Shown here piece after piece: positions 8,546 to 17,967 of a stretch of 64,000 nt of DNA. Every line of letters begins with the position of its first letter. The first letter of the stretch is position 1. The DNA comes from Actinobacteria bacterium IMCC25003 (GTDB taxonomy: Bacteria; Actinomycetota; Actinomycetes; Nanopelagicales; Nanopelagicaceae). The stretch is taken from NCBI GenBank assembly GCA_002284855.1, contig CP015603.1, positions 62,001-126,000 on the forward strand, given 5' to 3'. The notes under the pieces are model-generated. The model ran no database searches. It saw nothing but the letters and a program-made list of their open reading frames with translations, and was not told the DNA's origin. The position numbers and the translations under genes are program-made.

Positions 8546-11500
8546 GTAGTGCTCGCTTTCGTTAATTCACTGAGGGACTTCGCCGCCCACTCCAGAAGAG
8601 AAGTATCCCCTAAAAGTTGAGAACCCTGTGCAGTTGGAGTCCACGCTGCCGCACGGGGAATTGTGATCATCACAGTATTTGTCGCTGTCTTATAGAGCGA
8701 CCCGGGGAAGAGTCGGTTGAGGCGCAGCTGCTTCGATTCTGGCAGTACCAGAGGTGAAATTCTCAGGAACTTTCCAGCAGCAACTACTTCGGTAATGCCC
8801 AGTGATTTAGCAAAGGCGCGTAATTGCGCAACTTGCAGTAGTGATTGCGCTTCAGCAGGAAGTTCGCCGAATCGATCGACCAGTTCTTCGCGAATGGATT
8901 CGACATCTTCGCTATTGCGAACATCGGCTAAGCGGCGATAGAGATCAAGGCGTAGACGTTCACCCGGAACATACTGTTCAGAAAGATGCGCATTAACGGG
9001 TAGCTCAACTTTGCATTCGTGGTTCTTCTCTTCGGTCTCAATGATGCCAGTCTTGTAATCATTAACTGCTTCACCCACCATCCGCATATAGAGATCAAAT
9101 CCCACATCAGCTATGTGTCCGGACTGTTCTCCGCCTAGCAAGTTTCCTGCTCCACGAATCTCAAGATCCTTCAGTGCAACGCGCATTCCCGAACCTAAAT
9201 CGGTATTGGTTGCAATTGTCTTCAATCGGTCGAGAGCAATCTCGGACAACGGTTGATCTTGCGGATAGAGGAAGTATGCGTAGGCGCGTTCACGGCCACG
9301 CCCCACACGACCGCGTAATTGGTGGAGCTGAGAAAGCCCAAAGTTTTCAGCACGTTCAACAATCAAGGTATTGGCATTGGCGATATCAAGTCCGCTCTCA
9401 ACAATTGTTGTGCAGACGAGTACATCAAAATCACGATTCCAGAATGCCAAGATGACATCTTCCAATTGACCCTCTGACATTTGACCGTGAGCGATTCGGA
9501 TGCGTGCTTCAGGAACTAACTCTTGAATCTTTGAAGCTGCACGATCAATCGATTCGACGCGGTTATGGATATAGAAGATCTGGCCGTCACGTAGTAATTC
9601 GCGATGAATGGCAGCCTTGATCTGGGCATCTTCTGCTGGACCCACATAGGTAAGGATGGGATGGCGCTCTTCAGGTGGCGTTGTAATCGTGGACATTTCG
9701 CGAATGCCGGTGACCGCCATCTCAAGTGTGCGCGGAATAGGCGTTGCTGACATCGCGAGAACATCGACGGTTGTGCGCATCTTCTTGAGAGATTCCTTCT
9801 GCTCAACTCCAAAACGTTGCTCTTCATCGACGATAACTAGGCCTAGGTCTTTAAATTGCACATCTTGCGAAAGAATTCGGTGGGTACCAACAACGACATC
9901 AACTGCACCAGATGCGAGTTCAGCGAGAATCTCTTTGCTCTCCTTTGCAGTGTTAAAGCGTGAAAGCCCTGCGACCTTGATGGGAAATCCTGCATATCTT
10001 TCGGCAAATGTCTTTGAGTGTTGTTGCACAAGAAGCGTTGTGGGAACGAGAACAGCTACCTGCTTTCCATCTTGCACTGCCTTAAATGCTGCGCGAATTG
10101 CAATCTCTGTCTTTCCATAACCCACATCGCCGCAGATGATGCGATCCATTGGGTAGGGGCGTTCCATATCGCGCTTTACATCTTCAATGGTCGATAGCTG
10201 ATCAGGAGTTTCGATGTAAGAAAATGCATCCTCGAGTTCGCGCTGCCAAGGAGTATCTGGTGAGAATGCATAACCTGGTGCACTTGTGCGCGCTGCATAG
10301 AGACGAATAAGTTCGCCGGCAATCTGACGAACAGCTTTACGTGCGCGGCCCTTTGCCTTCTGCCATTCACCACTTCCGATGCGGTGCACCGTAGGTGTTT
10401 CGCCACCGACATACTTACTGACCTGTTCCAACGTATCTGTTGGAACAAAGATGCGATCGCTCGGTTGGCCACGTTTAGCTGGCGCATATTCAATAACGAG
10501 ATATTCACGAGTAACTCCCGAGACAGTGCGCTGAATAAGTTCTACATAGCGGCCGATTCCATGTTGCTCGTGCACCACAAAATCGCCGGCTTTCAGTTCA
10601 AGCGGGTCGATGGCTTGCTTGCGCTTTGATGGCATGCGCGCGCCATCTTTACTACTTGTCTTACTGCCTGATAAATCGCGCTCGGTGACGAAGAGAATCT
10701 CAGCATGGTCGCTCTTAAATCCATATCCCAACGAGGATTGCGTAACGTGAATAGAGCCTTTGGTTGGTTGCGCGCTCAAGGTTTGCACCATCTGCACTGG
10801 AAGATCTGCATCGCGGAAGATTCCTGCATACCGCTCGGCCATGCCGTGACCTGTTGTCGAAAAGATCACTGATTGGTGAGCCTCTAAACCGCTGCGCAGT
10901 AGTTCGCAGAGCGCTTCAACGTTTCCACGCATCGGGTCGATGGCAGAGATATCAAGGAAGCGCGCATCGTCATCGAGATCGCTTCCAAAGGCGTTGAATG
11001 CTCGCACCGGAAGAGAAAGCCGTGCAATCTCTTCTTGGAGTTCTTTCCAATCGAAGTAGGTGATGTTCTTAACGGGCAGTGGTGCAGAGCCTCCGATTGC
11101 CGCATTTGACCATGAAGCTTCGAGGAATTCTTGGTTTGTTTCAATGAGGTCAGCGGTTCGCGAACGAATGCGTTCATCATCAATGAAAATTACTTGGGTG
11201 TCCTTGGGCATGCGATCAAGAATTGTTTCGAAGTCATCTGTGAGAAGTGGAATAAGTGATTCCATTCCATCAACGATGGTGCCTTGCGCCACCTTGTCGA
11301 GAATTTCGAGTGCGCTCGGATATTGGCTCTTAATCTTTTCCGCGCGTTCACGGATACTTTCAGTGAGCAACAATTCACGGCACGGCAAAATCGCTAACTT
11401 TCCTACAACTGCTTCGCTTGTGCGCTGATCGGCAACTTCAAAGTAACGCATCTCTTCAATTTCATCACCGAAGAAATCGATACGCACGGGGTGCATGGCA

Positions 11501-12027
11501 AGGGGCAAGAAGACATCGACGATGCCACCACGAACTGCAAACTCTCCACGCTTTTCAACTAGGTCGGTACGAGTAAAAGCTAATTGGGTTAAATGTGTAA
11601 TGAGTTTGGTCAAACCAATCTCTTGGCCAATCTCGAGAGTCCATAGTGGGCTCTTCGCCAACGTTGCAATAAAGCGATGGATCACTGCTCGAACTGGTGC
11701 AACCACTATTGGGTTTATTGGATTTTCAGTAAGCGAGTAGAGAGTCGAAAGTCTGCGAGCGACAGTGTCGCTACGCGGACTTAATCGTTCATGAGGGAGG
11801 GTCTCCCAGGCAGGAAATTCATAGACTGTTGAGTGAAGGCTCCTGAGATATTCAGTGAGATCTTCGCTGCCACGACTAGAACTTGTGATAACGAGAAGAG
11901 GTTTCTTTTCAGCAGCCAATGCGATCAAGAAGGGATAGCTAGAAGCTGGTGCGATAATTTTGGAGCAATCGCTGAGAGCCTGAGCGACTTCGGTATCACT
12001 ATGTAATACCGAGAGAATTCCTCTCAT
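8542..12027 (-). CDS. mfd: Transcription-repair coupling factor Mfd
   Basis: 1161 residues, full length. An N-terminal UvrB-like part is followed near residues 480-550 by the RNA-polymerase-interacting domain (GDFVVHEQHGIGRYVE). The translocase motor carries Walker A GDVGYGKTEIAIRAAF, VDEEQRFGVEQKE (motif II) and SATPIPRTLEMA, then the TRG motif region (GSGMRVALKDLEIRGAGNLL) and the C-terminal TRCF domain. Mfd dislodges RNA polymerase stalled at DNA lesions and recruits UvrA. The ATG at 12027 has the Shine-Dalgarno AAGGGGGC five bases upstream. The leader contains a hairpin whose 5' arm can also pair with that Shine-Dalgarno. Confidence 0.97.
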   Translation of the reverse strand: MRGILSVLHSDTEVAQALSDCSKIIAPASSYPFLIALAAEKKPLLVITSSSRGSEDLTEYLRSLHSTVYEFPAWETLPHERLSPRSDTVARRLSTLYSLTENPINPIVVAPVRAVIHRFIATLAKSPLWTLEIGQEIGLTKLITHLTQLAFTRTDLVEKRGEFAVRGGIVDVFLPLAMHPVRIDFFGDEIEEMRYFEVADQRTSEAVVGKLAILPCRELLLTESIRERAEKIKSQYPSALEILDKVAQGTIVDGMESLIPLLTDDFETILDRMPKDTQVIFIDDERIRSRTADLIETNQEFLEASWSNAAIGGSAPLPVKNITYFDWKELQEEIARLSLPVRAFNAFGSDLDDDARFLDISAIDPMRGNVEALCELLRSGLEAHQSVIFSTTGHGMAERYAGIFRDADLPVQMVQTLSAQPTKGSIHVTQSSLGYGFKSDHAEILFVTERDLSGSKTSSKDGARMPSKRKQAIDPLELKAGDFVVHEQHGIGRYVELIQRTVSGVTREYLVIEYAPAKRGQPSDRIFVPTDTLEQVSKYVGGETPTVHRIGSGEWQKAKGRARKAVRQIAGELIRLYAARTSAPGYAFSPDTPWQRELEDAFSYIETPDQLSTIEDVKRDMERPYPMDRIICGDVGYGKTEIAIRAAFKAVQDGKQVAVLVPTTLLVQQHSKTFAERYAGFPIKVAGLSRFNTAKESKEILAELASGAVDVVVGTHRILSQDVQFKDLGLVIVDEEQRFGVEQKESLKKMRTTVDVLAMSATPIPRTLEMAVTGIREMSTITTPPEERHPILTYVGPAEDAQIKAAIHRELLRDGQIFYIHNRVESIDRAASKIQELVPEARIRIAHGQMSEGQLEDVILAFWNRDFDVLVCTTIVESGLDIANANTLIVERAENFGLSQLHQLRGRVGRGRERAYAYFLYPQDQPLSEIALDRLKTIATNTDLGSGMRVALKDLEIRGAGNLLGGEQSGHIADVGFDLYMRMVGEAVNDYKTGIIETEEKNHECKVELPVNAHLSEQYVPGERLRLDLYRRLADVRNSEDVESIREELVDRFGELPAEAQSLLQVAQLRAFAKSLGITEVVAAGKFLRISPLVLPESKQLRLNRLFPGSLYKTATNTVMITIPRAAAWTPTAQGSQLLGDTSLLEWAAKSLSELTKASTT

Positions 12028-12063
12028 CGCAAGCCCCCTTCACAACACTAGAAACGCCTTAAA

Positions 12064-12088
12064 GCCCCACTTCTAAAAGAAGGGGGGC
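12064..12088 (-). promoter_or_regulatory. Stem-loop in the mfd leader, able to pair alternatively with the mfd SD
   Basis: On the minus strand the arms GCCCCCCTTCT and AGAAGTGGGGC close a three-base TTT loop with one mismatch. The 5' arm (12088-12079) is also complementary over eight contiguous bases to the mfd Shine-Dalgarno region GAAGGGGGC (12041-12033). The two pairings exclude each other. Function is inferred, not shown. Confidence 0.45.
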
Positions 12089-12098
12089 GAACAATTAC

Positions 12099-12104
12099 AG
12101 TCTA
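12099..12104 (-). promoter_or_regulatory. Candidate -10 element (TAGACT) for mfd
   Basis: The minus strand reads TAGACT, the same hexamer found before glmU and ndh. A start six or seven bases downstream would place the 5' end of the mfd transcript just before the leader hairpin, giving a leader of about 65 bases. No clear -35 element is visible. Confidence 0.45.
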
Positions 12105-12135
12105 TCGGTCTCTCGATATATGTGAGAATTCTCCA

Positions 12136-14868
12136 GTGACCCAGACTCGCTCAAGTGAGAGCCCTCAAGCTAAGAACCTAGTTGCATCTGATGATGCGAC
12201 CTTGCGCAGCGATGTGCGCCGACTTGGTGATCTCCTTGGACAATCGCTCGTTCGACAAGAAGGTCAAGAACTTCTCGATCTCGTCGAGGATGTTCGCAAA
12301 GCGGTACGCGAAGGCGGCGGCGTCGAAATTTTAGAGAAACTCTCTGTTGAGAATGCCACACAGCTCGTTCGCGCCTTTAGTACCTATTTTCATTTAGCAA
12401 ATGTTGCTGAACAAGTTCACCGCTCTCGCATCCTCGCCGAAGTCCGCAATCAAGGCGGTTCTTGGCTTACTCGGGCAATCGACAAAATTGAAGATGCAAT
12501 GAAGAACCCCATTCCGGGACATGAAATTTCTCACGACGATTTAGTGAAGGTAATAAATAATCTCAACATTCGTCCAGTCTTCACCGCACACCCAACTGAA
12601 GCTGCACGTCGTTCTATTCTTTATAAACTTGGAGAAATTGCTTCACTTCTTGACACGCCAAAATCAGTTACACAAGATGAACGTCTCGCAGAGACAGTTG
12701 ACTTGCTCTGGCAGACGGATGAACTTCGCTTGACTCGTCCTGAACCGCTCGATGAAGCGATCAACGCTCTCTACTATCTCGACGAATTAGCGCTCAACAC
12801 AGTTCCGGAAGTACTTAATGACTTCGCGCGCGAACTCAAGCGCCTCGACATAACTCTGCCTGTTACTGCTCGACCACTCACCTTTGGTACCTGGATCGGT
12901 GGAGACCGTGATGGAAATCCAAATATCACTCCACAAGTAACTGAGGATGCCGTCGTCTTACAGGTGGGCCATGCCATTCGCTCCACAATCGCTGCAATGA
13001 ACCATCTTCGCAAGATGCTCTCTGTCTCAACCCGTATCGCTGGTGCGACACCAGAGCTCAGCGCATCTGTTGAAGCTGACATTAAGAATCTGCCTGAATT
13101 CGAAGCTCGCTTTCTGCGGCTCAATGCACAAGAGCCATACCGTCTCAAAGCAACTGCAATTGTTCATAGATTGGCGCTCACTCGTGATCGCCATGCAGCT
13201 CGAGGGCCTCATGTACCGGGACGCGATTACAAGAACACAGCAGAGCTCCTTGTAGATCTCACTTTGATGCGAGATTCACTCTTCGCCCACCGTGGTGAAT
13301 TGCTTGCGACAGGCTTACTTGAGCGGACAATTAGAACTGTTGCCGCCTTTGGATTAACAGATGCAACGCTTGATATTCGCGAGCACTCTGATGCTCATCA
13401 CCATGCCTTGGCTCAGATGATTTCTGAGGATTATCTAGAACTCTCGCATGAAGATAAATTCCCAATTCTCGTGAAGCAATTAGCCTCTTCAGAGAAACTC
13501 GACTCTTCAAAGCTCGATGCAGCAGCAGCTAAAACCCTCAACACTTTTGTGGCAATTGCAGATTTGCTTGATCGATTCGGCCCTGAAGTTATTGAAACTT
13601 ATATCGTCTCTATGACAAAGGGCGCCGACGATCTCATTGCGGCCACAGTCCTTGGTAAGCAAGCAGGTCTTGTAGATATTGATAAAAAGGTTGCGAAGAT
13701 TGGTTTTGCTCCGCTTCTTGAAACTGTTGCTGAACTTCGTGCGGCGGGAGATATCCTCGAAAAACTTCTCGCTGACCCTACTTATCGCAAGCTTGTAGAA
13801 CTTCGCGGCAATTTACAAGAAGTGATGCTCGGTTACTCTGACTCGAATAAGGATGCAGGTATCGCTACCTCACAGTGGGAGATTCATCGAGCTCAGCGTA
13901 GGTTGCGCGATGTCGCAATCAAGCATGGTGTAAAACTTCGCTTATTCCATGGCCGCGGTGGCTCTGTTGGCCGCGGTGGCGGACCAACATACGATGCACT
14001 TGTCGCTCTTCCATGGGGTTCCGTTGATGGGCAAATTAAGATGACTGAACAAGGTGAAGTTATCTCAGATAAGTACGCACTGCCTGCTCTTGCCCGTGAA
14101 AACCTCGAGCTCACTCTTGCCGCATCTCTTGAAGCAACAGTGCTCAATCGTGGACCACGTCAAAGCCCTGAAGATTTGGCGCAATGGAATGAATGTATGA
14201 ATCTAGTCAGTGATAACTCATTTACTCGTTATCGCTCACTGATTGATCACCCAGATCTTCCTGCGTATTTCTATGCATCAACTCCTGTTGAACAACTTGG
14301 AAATCTCTTCCTTGGTTCACGACCATCACGCCGCCCCGATGCATCTGGTGGCTTAGATTCGCTGCGCGCTATTCCATGGGTATTTGGTTGGACACAATCA
14401 CGACAGATTGTTCCTGGTTGGTTTGGCGTCGGTTCTGGGCTCAAGGCAGCCCGCGAGGCAGGCAAGACAGATGTTCTACAGAAGATGCTCAATGAGTGGC
14501 ACTTCTTCTCAACCTTTATTAGCAATGTCGAGATGACTCTTGCAAAGACCGACCTTGAAACCGCGAAGCGCTATGTCGAAACTCTTGTTCCGGCAGAGTT
14601 ACATCACTTCCTCGACACTATTAAGGCTGAATTCGATTTAACTGTCTCAGAGATACTTGCGCTCACAGGAAAGTCATCACTTCTTGGCGATCAAGCAGTT
14701 CTTGCTCGCACACTTCAAGTGCGCGACACTTATCTGGCTCCACTTCAACTGCTTCAAGTAAATCTCTTGCACCGTGTGCGCACCGAAGGCGAAGCAGATC
14801 CAACGCTCATCCGCGCACTTCTCTTAACTATTAACGGTGTTGCTGCAGGCCTTCGCAATACTGGATAA
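12136..14868 (+). CDS. ppc: Phosphoenolpyruvate carboxylase
   Basis: 910 residues from a GTG start. It adds bicarbonate to PEP to make oxaloacetate, refilling the citrate cycle. Catalytic motifs are intact: FTAHPTEAARRS near residue 149 (catalytic His), GGDRDGNPN, MLGYSDSNKDAG near 563, and the glycine-rich loop FHGRGGSVGRGGGP near 604. RAIPWVFGWTQSR follows, and the C-terminus RNTG is the usual PEPC ending. It is divergent from mfd and followed by gdh on the same strand. Together the two plus-strand genes interrupt the pth-mfd order common in actinobacteria. Confidence 0.97.
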   Translation: MTQTRSSESPQAKNLVASDDATLRSDVRRLGDLLGQSLVRQEGQELLDLVEDVRKAVREGGGVEILEKLSVENATQLVRAFSTYFHLANVAEQVHRSRILAEVRNQGGSWLTRAIDKIEDAMKNPIPGHEISHDDLVKVINNLNIRPVFTAHPTEAARRSILYKLGEIASLLDTPKSVTQDERLAETVDLLWQTDELRLTRPEPLDEAINALYYLDELALNTVPEVLNDFARELKRLDITLPVTARPLTFGTWIGGDRDGNPNITPQVTEDAVVLQVGHAIRSTIAAMNHLRKMLSVSTRIAGATPELSASVEADIKNLPEFEARFLRLNAQEPYRLKATAIVHRLALTRDRHAARGPHVPGRDYKNTAELLVDLTLMRDSLFAHRGELLATGLLERTIRTVAAFGLTDATLDIREHSDAHHHALAQMISEDYLELSHEDKFPILVKQLASSEKLDSSKLDAAAAKTLNTFVAIADLLDRFGPEVIETYIVSMTKGADDLIAATVLGKQAGLVDIDKKVAKIGFAPLLETVAELRAAGDILEKLLADPTYRKLVELRGNLQEVMLGYSDSNKDAGIATSQWEIHRAQRRLRDVAIKHGVKLRLFHGRGGSVGRGGGPTYDALVALPWGSVDGQIKMTEQGEVISDKYALPALARENLELTLAASLEATVLNRGPRQSPEDLAQWNECMNLVSDNSFTRYRSLIDHPDLPAYFYASTPVEQLGNLFLGSRPSRRPDASGGLDSLRAIPWVFGWTQSRQIVPGWFGVGSGLKAAREAGKTDVLQKMLNEWHFFSTFISNVEMTLAKTDLETAKRYVETLVPAELHHFLDTIKAEFDLTVSEILALTGKSSLLGDQAVLARTLQVRDTYLAPLQLLQVNLLHRVRTEGEADPTLIRALLLTINGVAAGLRNTG

Positions 14869-14960
14869 ATCAGCCAAAAACACTCGCAGTTGAGCGTTTG
14901 TTCATACCGAATTAACCAAAAGTAAATCTTTTTCATCTTCTTTGTGCGCCTACCAGTTCC

Positions 14961-14966
14961 TACAGT
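14961..14966 (+). promoter_or_regulatory. Leaderless-type -10 element (TACAGT) for gdh
   Basis: TACAGT, then exactly six bases (TTAGAT), then the ATG at 14973. There is no Shine-Dalgarno. This spacing would put the transcription start on the A of the start codon. Confidence 0.6.
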
Positions 14967-14972
14967 TTAGAT

Positions 14973-16208
14973 ATGTCTAGTTCTGGTTCCTCTGCGTTTT
15001 CAGAAGTTAATCTCAAAGTTGCTCAAGCCGGTGAAATCCTCGGTCTTAAGCCTGGCGTAATCTCCTCTCTCAGCAGTTGCGAGCGGGAAGTGGTCATATC
15101 AATTCCGCTTCGTCGAGGTGATGATGTGGAAGTACTCACTGGTTATCGTGTCCAGCATTCGAGTGCTCGTGGTCCTCGAAAAGGTGGCATCCGTTTTCAC
15201 CAAGATGTAGATCTTGATGAAGTCCGCGCTCTCGCGTCTTTAATGACCTGGAAAACTGCTCTCATTGATGTTCCATTTGGTGGAGCAAAGGGTGGTGTAG
15301 CAGTGGACCCAGCAAAATTATCTCCAATCGAAAAGGAAGAAGTAATCCGTCGATGGACTAGGTCTTTAGTCCATGTACTTGGACATCATCGCGACATTCC
15401 TGCACCAGATATGGGAACGGATGCTCAAAGCATGGCTTGGTTGATGGATGAGTTTCACAGATTAGAGGGCTTCCAACCGGCATGTGTCACCGGAAAACCA
15501 GTGCAACTCTTTGGCGCTCCGGGACGAGAGGAAGCAACAGGTAGAGGAGTCGCACGCATTGCCGCTGAGACACTTAAGCAAAATGATGTGAAAGTTAAGG
15601 GCGCAACCGTTGCGATTCAAGGCTTCGGAAACGTCGGAAGATTTGCAGCCCTGGTTTGCCAAGAGCTTGGCATGAAAGTGATTGCAGTCTCCGATGTTTC
15701 TGGAGGAATTCACGATAAAAAGGGAATTGATATTGAGTCAATCTTCCACGTGAAGACACTTGCGGAAGTAGAGTCAGATAATCGGATTGGCGCATCTGAA
15801 GTTTTAGAAATTGAATGTGATGTGCTAATTCCAGCAGCGCTTGGTGGTGTAATTAATGAAAAAAATGTATCTCAAATAAATGCGACCTTTATTGTTGAAG
15901 GTGCAAATCAACCTATTACCCATACAGCTGATCGTGAATTGCGGACACAGGGTGTGATAATTGTTCCTGATATTTTGGCAAACTCAGGCGGTGTTATGGG
16001 TTCATATTTTGAATGGACCCAAAATATTCAAGAGTTCAGTTGGCCTGTCGATAAGTTTCGGCGTGAACTTGATACACGTATGGAAAAAGCTTTTGGAAAT
16101 GTTAATAAAGTTTCCAGGAAGTTTTCCGTCGATTTGCGCACTGCAGCTTTTATTGTCTCGGTTGAGCGAGTCGCTGGAGCATTTGAATTACGAGGGTCGC
16201 TCGTATGA
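14973..16208 (+). CDS. Glu/Leu/Phe/Val-type glutamate dehydrogenase
   Basis: 411 residues, the length of the small hexameric glutamate dehydrogenases. GPRKGGIRFH binds the substrate carboxylate, and PFGGAKGGV near residue 103 has the catalytic lysine. PAPDMGTD supplies the catalytic aspartate, and VAIQGFGNVGRFAA is the dinucleotide-binding loop. It interconverts 2-oxoglutarate plus ammonium and glutamate. A leucine or valine dehydrogenase is less likely because the length and the GGIRFH/PAPDMGT motifs fit GDH. The gene follows ppc by about 100 bases but has its own leaderless-type promoter. Its end faces the small zinc-ribbon gene across a hairpin. Confidence 0.93.
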   Translation: MSSSGSSAFSEVNLKVAQAGEILGLKPGVISSLSSCEREVVISIPLRRGDDVEVLTGYRVQHSSARGPRKGGIRFHQDVDLDEVRALASLMTWKTALIDVPFGGAKGGVAVDPAKLSPIEKEEVIRRWTRSLVHVLGHHRDIPAPDMGTDAQSMAWLMDEFHRLEGFQPACVTGKPVQLFGAPGREEATGRGVARIAAETLKQNDVKVKGATVAIQGFGNVGRFAALVCQELGMKVIAVSDVSGGIHDKKGIDIESIFHVKTLAEVESDNRIGASEVLEIECDVLIPAALGGVINEKNVSQINATFIVEGANQPITHTADRELRTQGVIIVPDILANSGGVMGSYFEWTQNIQEFSWPVDKFRRELDTRMEKAFGNVNKVSRKFSVDLRTAAFIVSVERVAGAFELRGSLV

Positions 16209-16290
16209 TTTGGAAAATTCGAGAATGGATTGTGGAAATCCGGTGGGTTTTAGAGAGTCAGAAATTCAAAAAGGATAGATTTAAACGGGG

Positions 16291-16314
16291 TCGTGGTGAG
16301 GATTTTCACCACGA
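16291..16314. terminator. Hairpin between convergent genes (gdh and zinc-ribbon gene)
   Basis: TCGTGGTGA and its perfect complement TCACCACGA enclose a six-base loop. It lies between two convergent stop codons and could act in both directions. Neither side has a long T run, so it may be a weak intrinsic terminator or a 3'-end protector. Confidence 0.6.
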
Positions 16315-16321
16315 ATAGTTC

Positions 16322-16492
16322 TTACGAAGCGATAGTTTTGATAATTGTTGGTGCAATGTCATCCATTGTTGCAATCCATGAATAGCCACACTCTTGGCAT
16401 AGCGACATCAGACCTAATTCATCATTGCTGATAATTTCCAACTCCACTGATCGACAGACGAAGCATGTTGGAAAATCGAGTAAAGAAGACAT
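16322..16492 (-). CDS. Small zinc-ribbon protein
   Basis: 56 residues from the ATG at 16492, which has GAAGGGAAG upstream; the in-frame start 45 bases earlier is less likely. Two cysteine pairs, CFVC near the start and CQEC in the middle, would form a zinc ribbon (SLCQECGYSWIATM). No further domain is present. It may bind nucleic acid or protein as many small zinc ribbons do, but no function can be assigned. It lies upstream of pth on the same strand, at the edge of the inserted ppc-gdh unit. Confidence 0.65.
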   Translation of the reverse strand: MSSLLDFPTCFVCRSVELEIISNDELGLMSLCQECGYSWIATMDDIAPTIIKTIAS

Positions 16493-16625
16493 GACAACTT
16501 CCCTTCTGTTGGTCGAAGCTTTGGGGAAGCACCTCAAGTATGAAGAATTACTTGCGGGTAGGCGCTTGCTTGTAGGTGAAGGTTTGCTAAACGTTGGAAA
16601 AACTAAACGTAAACTTCCGCGTTGA

Positions 16626-17201
16626 TTACGAGTTAAATTTCGATTGCGTTAAATCTAGCCCCTGGTTAATCAGAAACTCAACACAATCAGCGCCTCGATC
16701 GATAAATTCATCGAGGGTCTTCTTCTCTTCTTTACTGAACTGCTTCAAAACAAAATCAGCTGGATCTTGCTGTCCCATGGGGCGCCCAATTCCAAGGCGA
16801 ACACGGAAATACTCTGCAGTGCCAAAAGATGAAGTGAGTGATTTCAAACCATTGTGGCCATTATCGCCACCAGCTACTTTGGTTCGAATCGCAGCGTAGG
16901 GAATATCGAGTTCGTCGTGGAGAACAATAATTTTTTCAGGTTCTACGGAATAGAAAGAGGCGAGCGCCTTAATGGGCCCGCCTGATTCATTCATGTAGCT
17001 CTTGGATTTAGCCAAGATGATTGAGTGTGCATCGACCCCAACGCCCAATTTGTAAGCGGCGAGATCGGTGCGAGATTTATGTGTAGAGAGTTTTACATTG
17101 TGGCGCTTAGCAAGATGATCAATGACCATCTGACCCACATTGTGACGGGTGGCAGCGTATTCGTCCCCGGGGTTACCGAGACCCACTACCAACCACGTCA
17201 T
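16626..17201 (-). CDS. pth: Peptidyl-tRNA hydrolase
   Basis: 191 residues. WLVVGLGNPGDEYAATRHNVGQ carries the conserved Asn and the catalytic His. KSYMNESGGPIKALASFY, LHDELDIPYAAIRTK and GGDNGHNGLKSL are also family signatures. The enzyme releases peptides from prematurely dropped peptidyl-tRNA and is essential in bacteria. It starts 21 bases downstream of rplY on the same strand, forming the glmU-prs-rplY-pth run. Confidence 0.97.
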   Translation of the reverse strand: MTWLVVGLGNPGDEYAATRHNVGQMVIDHLAKRHNVKLSTHKSRTDLAAYKLGVGVDAHSIILAKSKSYMNESGGPIKALASFYSVEPEKIIVLHDELDIPYAAIRTKVAGGDNGHNGLKSLTSSFGTAEYFRVRLGIGRPMGQQDPADFVLKQFSKEEKKTLDEFIDRGADCVEFLINQGLDLTQSKFNS

Positions 17202-17222
17202 AATGTTTAAGGGTAAGGGTTA

Positions 17223-17840
17223 TTAGTCCTTCTTCTCAGCATCTGCAGCAGGTGCCGCAGCTGCATCAGCAGCAGGAGCTGCAACAGCAACTTCTTCAAC
17301 CGCTGTTGAGCGCTCAGAGAGGTGAACGATGATTGTGTTCTCTGGGCTGACAAGTGTTGTACCTGCAGGAAGGATTACATCTGAAGCATGCTTTGAAGTT
17401 CCAGCAGCCATTCCTTCGATGTTAAGAACGAGGAACTTAGGAATTGCTGTTGCTTCTGCTTCAACTTCGATTGAGTTGTGCTGAGTCTCAAGGATTCCAT
17501 CTGGATCGTGCTTACCTTCGAGGTGGACAGGAACTGAAACAGTTACCTTTTCTCCACGACGTACGAGTACGAGGTCGATGTGCTCGAGGATCTGCTTGAG
17601 TGGGTGGCGAACTACAGACTTAGGAAGTGTGAGCTCAGCCTTTCCATCGATATCGATATTAAGAAGAACGTTTGACTCTTTAAGAGCTACGCCGAGTTCG
17701 CGTGCGGGAAGAGTGATGTGAAGTGGCTTCTCGCCGTGTCCGTAGATAACAGCTGGAACGAGACCTGCGACGCGTGCGCGACGTGAAGCACCCTTACCGA
17801 ATTCGGTACGTGTTGTTCCCTTGATTGATACTTCTGCCAT
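17223..17840 (-). CDS. rplY: 50S ribosomal protein L25 (general stress Ctc form)
   Basis: 205 residues: the 5S-rRNA-binding N-terminal domain (TRTEFGKGASRRARVAGLVPAVIYG) is followed by the beta-rich TL5/Ctc C-terminal domain. It ends in an Ala/Asp-rich low-complexity tail (VAAPAADAAAAPAADAEKK). AAGGAG precedes the ATG at 17840. The untranslated leader contains an inverted repeat (17867-17890). Gene order prs-rplY-pth is the usual actinobacterial one. Confidence 0.97.
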   Translation of the reverse strand: MAEVSIKGTTRTEFGKGASRRARVAGLVPAVIYGHGEKPLHITLPARELGVALKESNVLLNIDIDGKAELTLPKSVVRHPLKQILEHIDLVLVRRGEKVTVSVPVHLEGKHDPDGILETQHNSIEVEAEATAIPKFLVLNIEGMAAGTSKHASDVILPAGTTLVSPENTIIVHLSERSTAVEEVAVAAPAADAAAAPAADAEKKD

Positions 17841-17866
17841 TTTGATGCTCCTTCGTTGCTGTTATC

Positions 17867-17890
17867 GAACTTCTTGATGTTGCGAAGTTC
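17867..17890 (-). promoter_or_regulatory. Inverted repeat in the rplY leader
   Basis: GAACTTC and GAAGTTC, seven paired bases around a ten-base loop, lie about 26 bases before the rplY ATG. It could be a leader hairpin, for example for feedback by L25, or a weak terminator for upstream prs. The sequence alone does not decide. Confidence 0.35.
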
Positions 17891-17967
17891 CAGCAGGAGT
17901 TAATACCTACGCCGTCGATCACGGATAAATTTCACCCTCGCCGGAACGAGCTGAAGGTTAGCGTGAC

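Noticed and set aside
9656-10120. 154-residue plus-strand frame inside mfd
   Set aside because: It lies over the conserved helicase motifs of Mfd and shows no independent coding signal.
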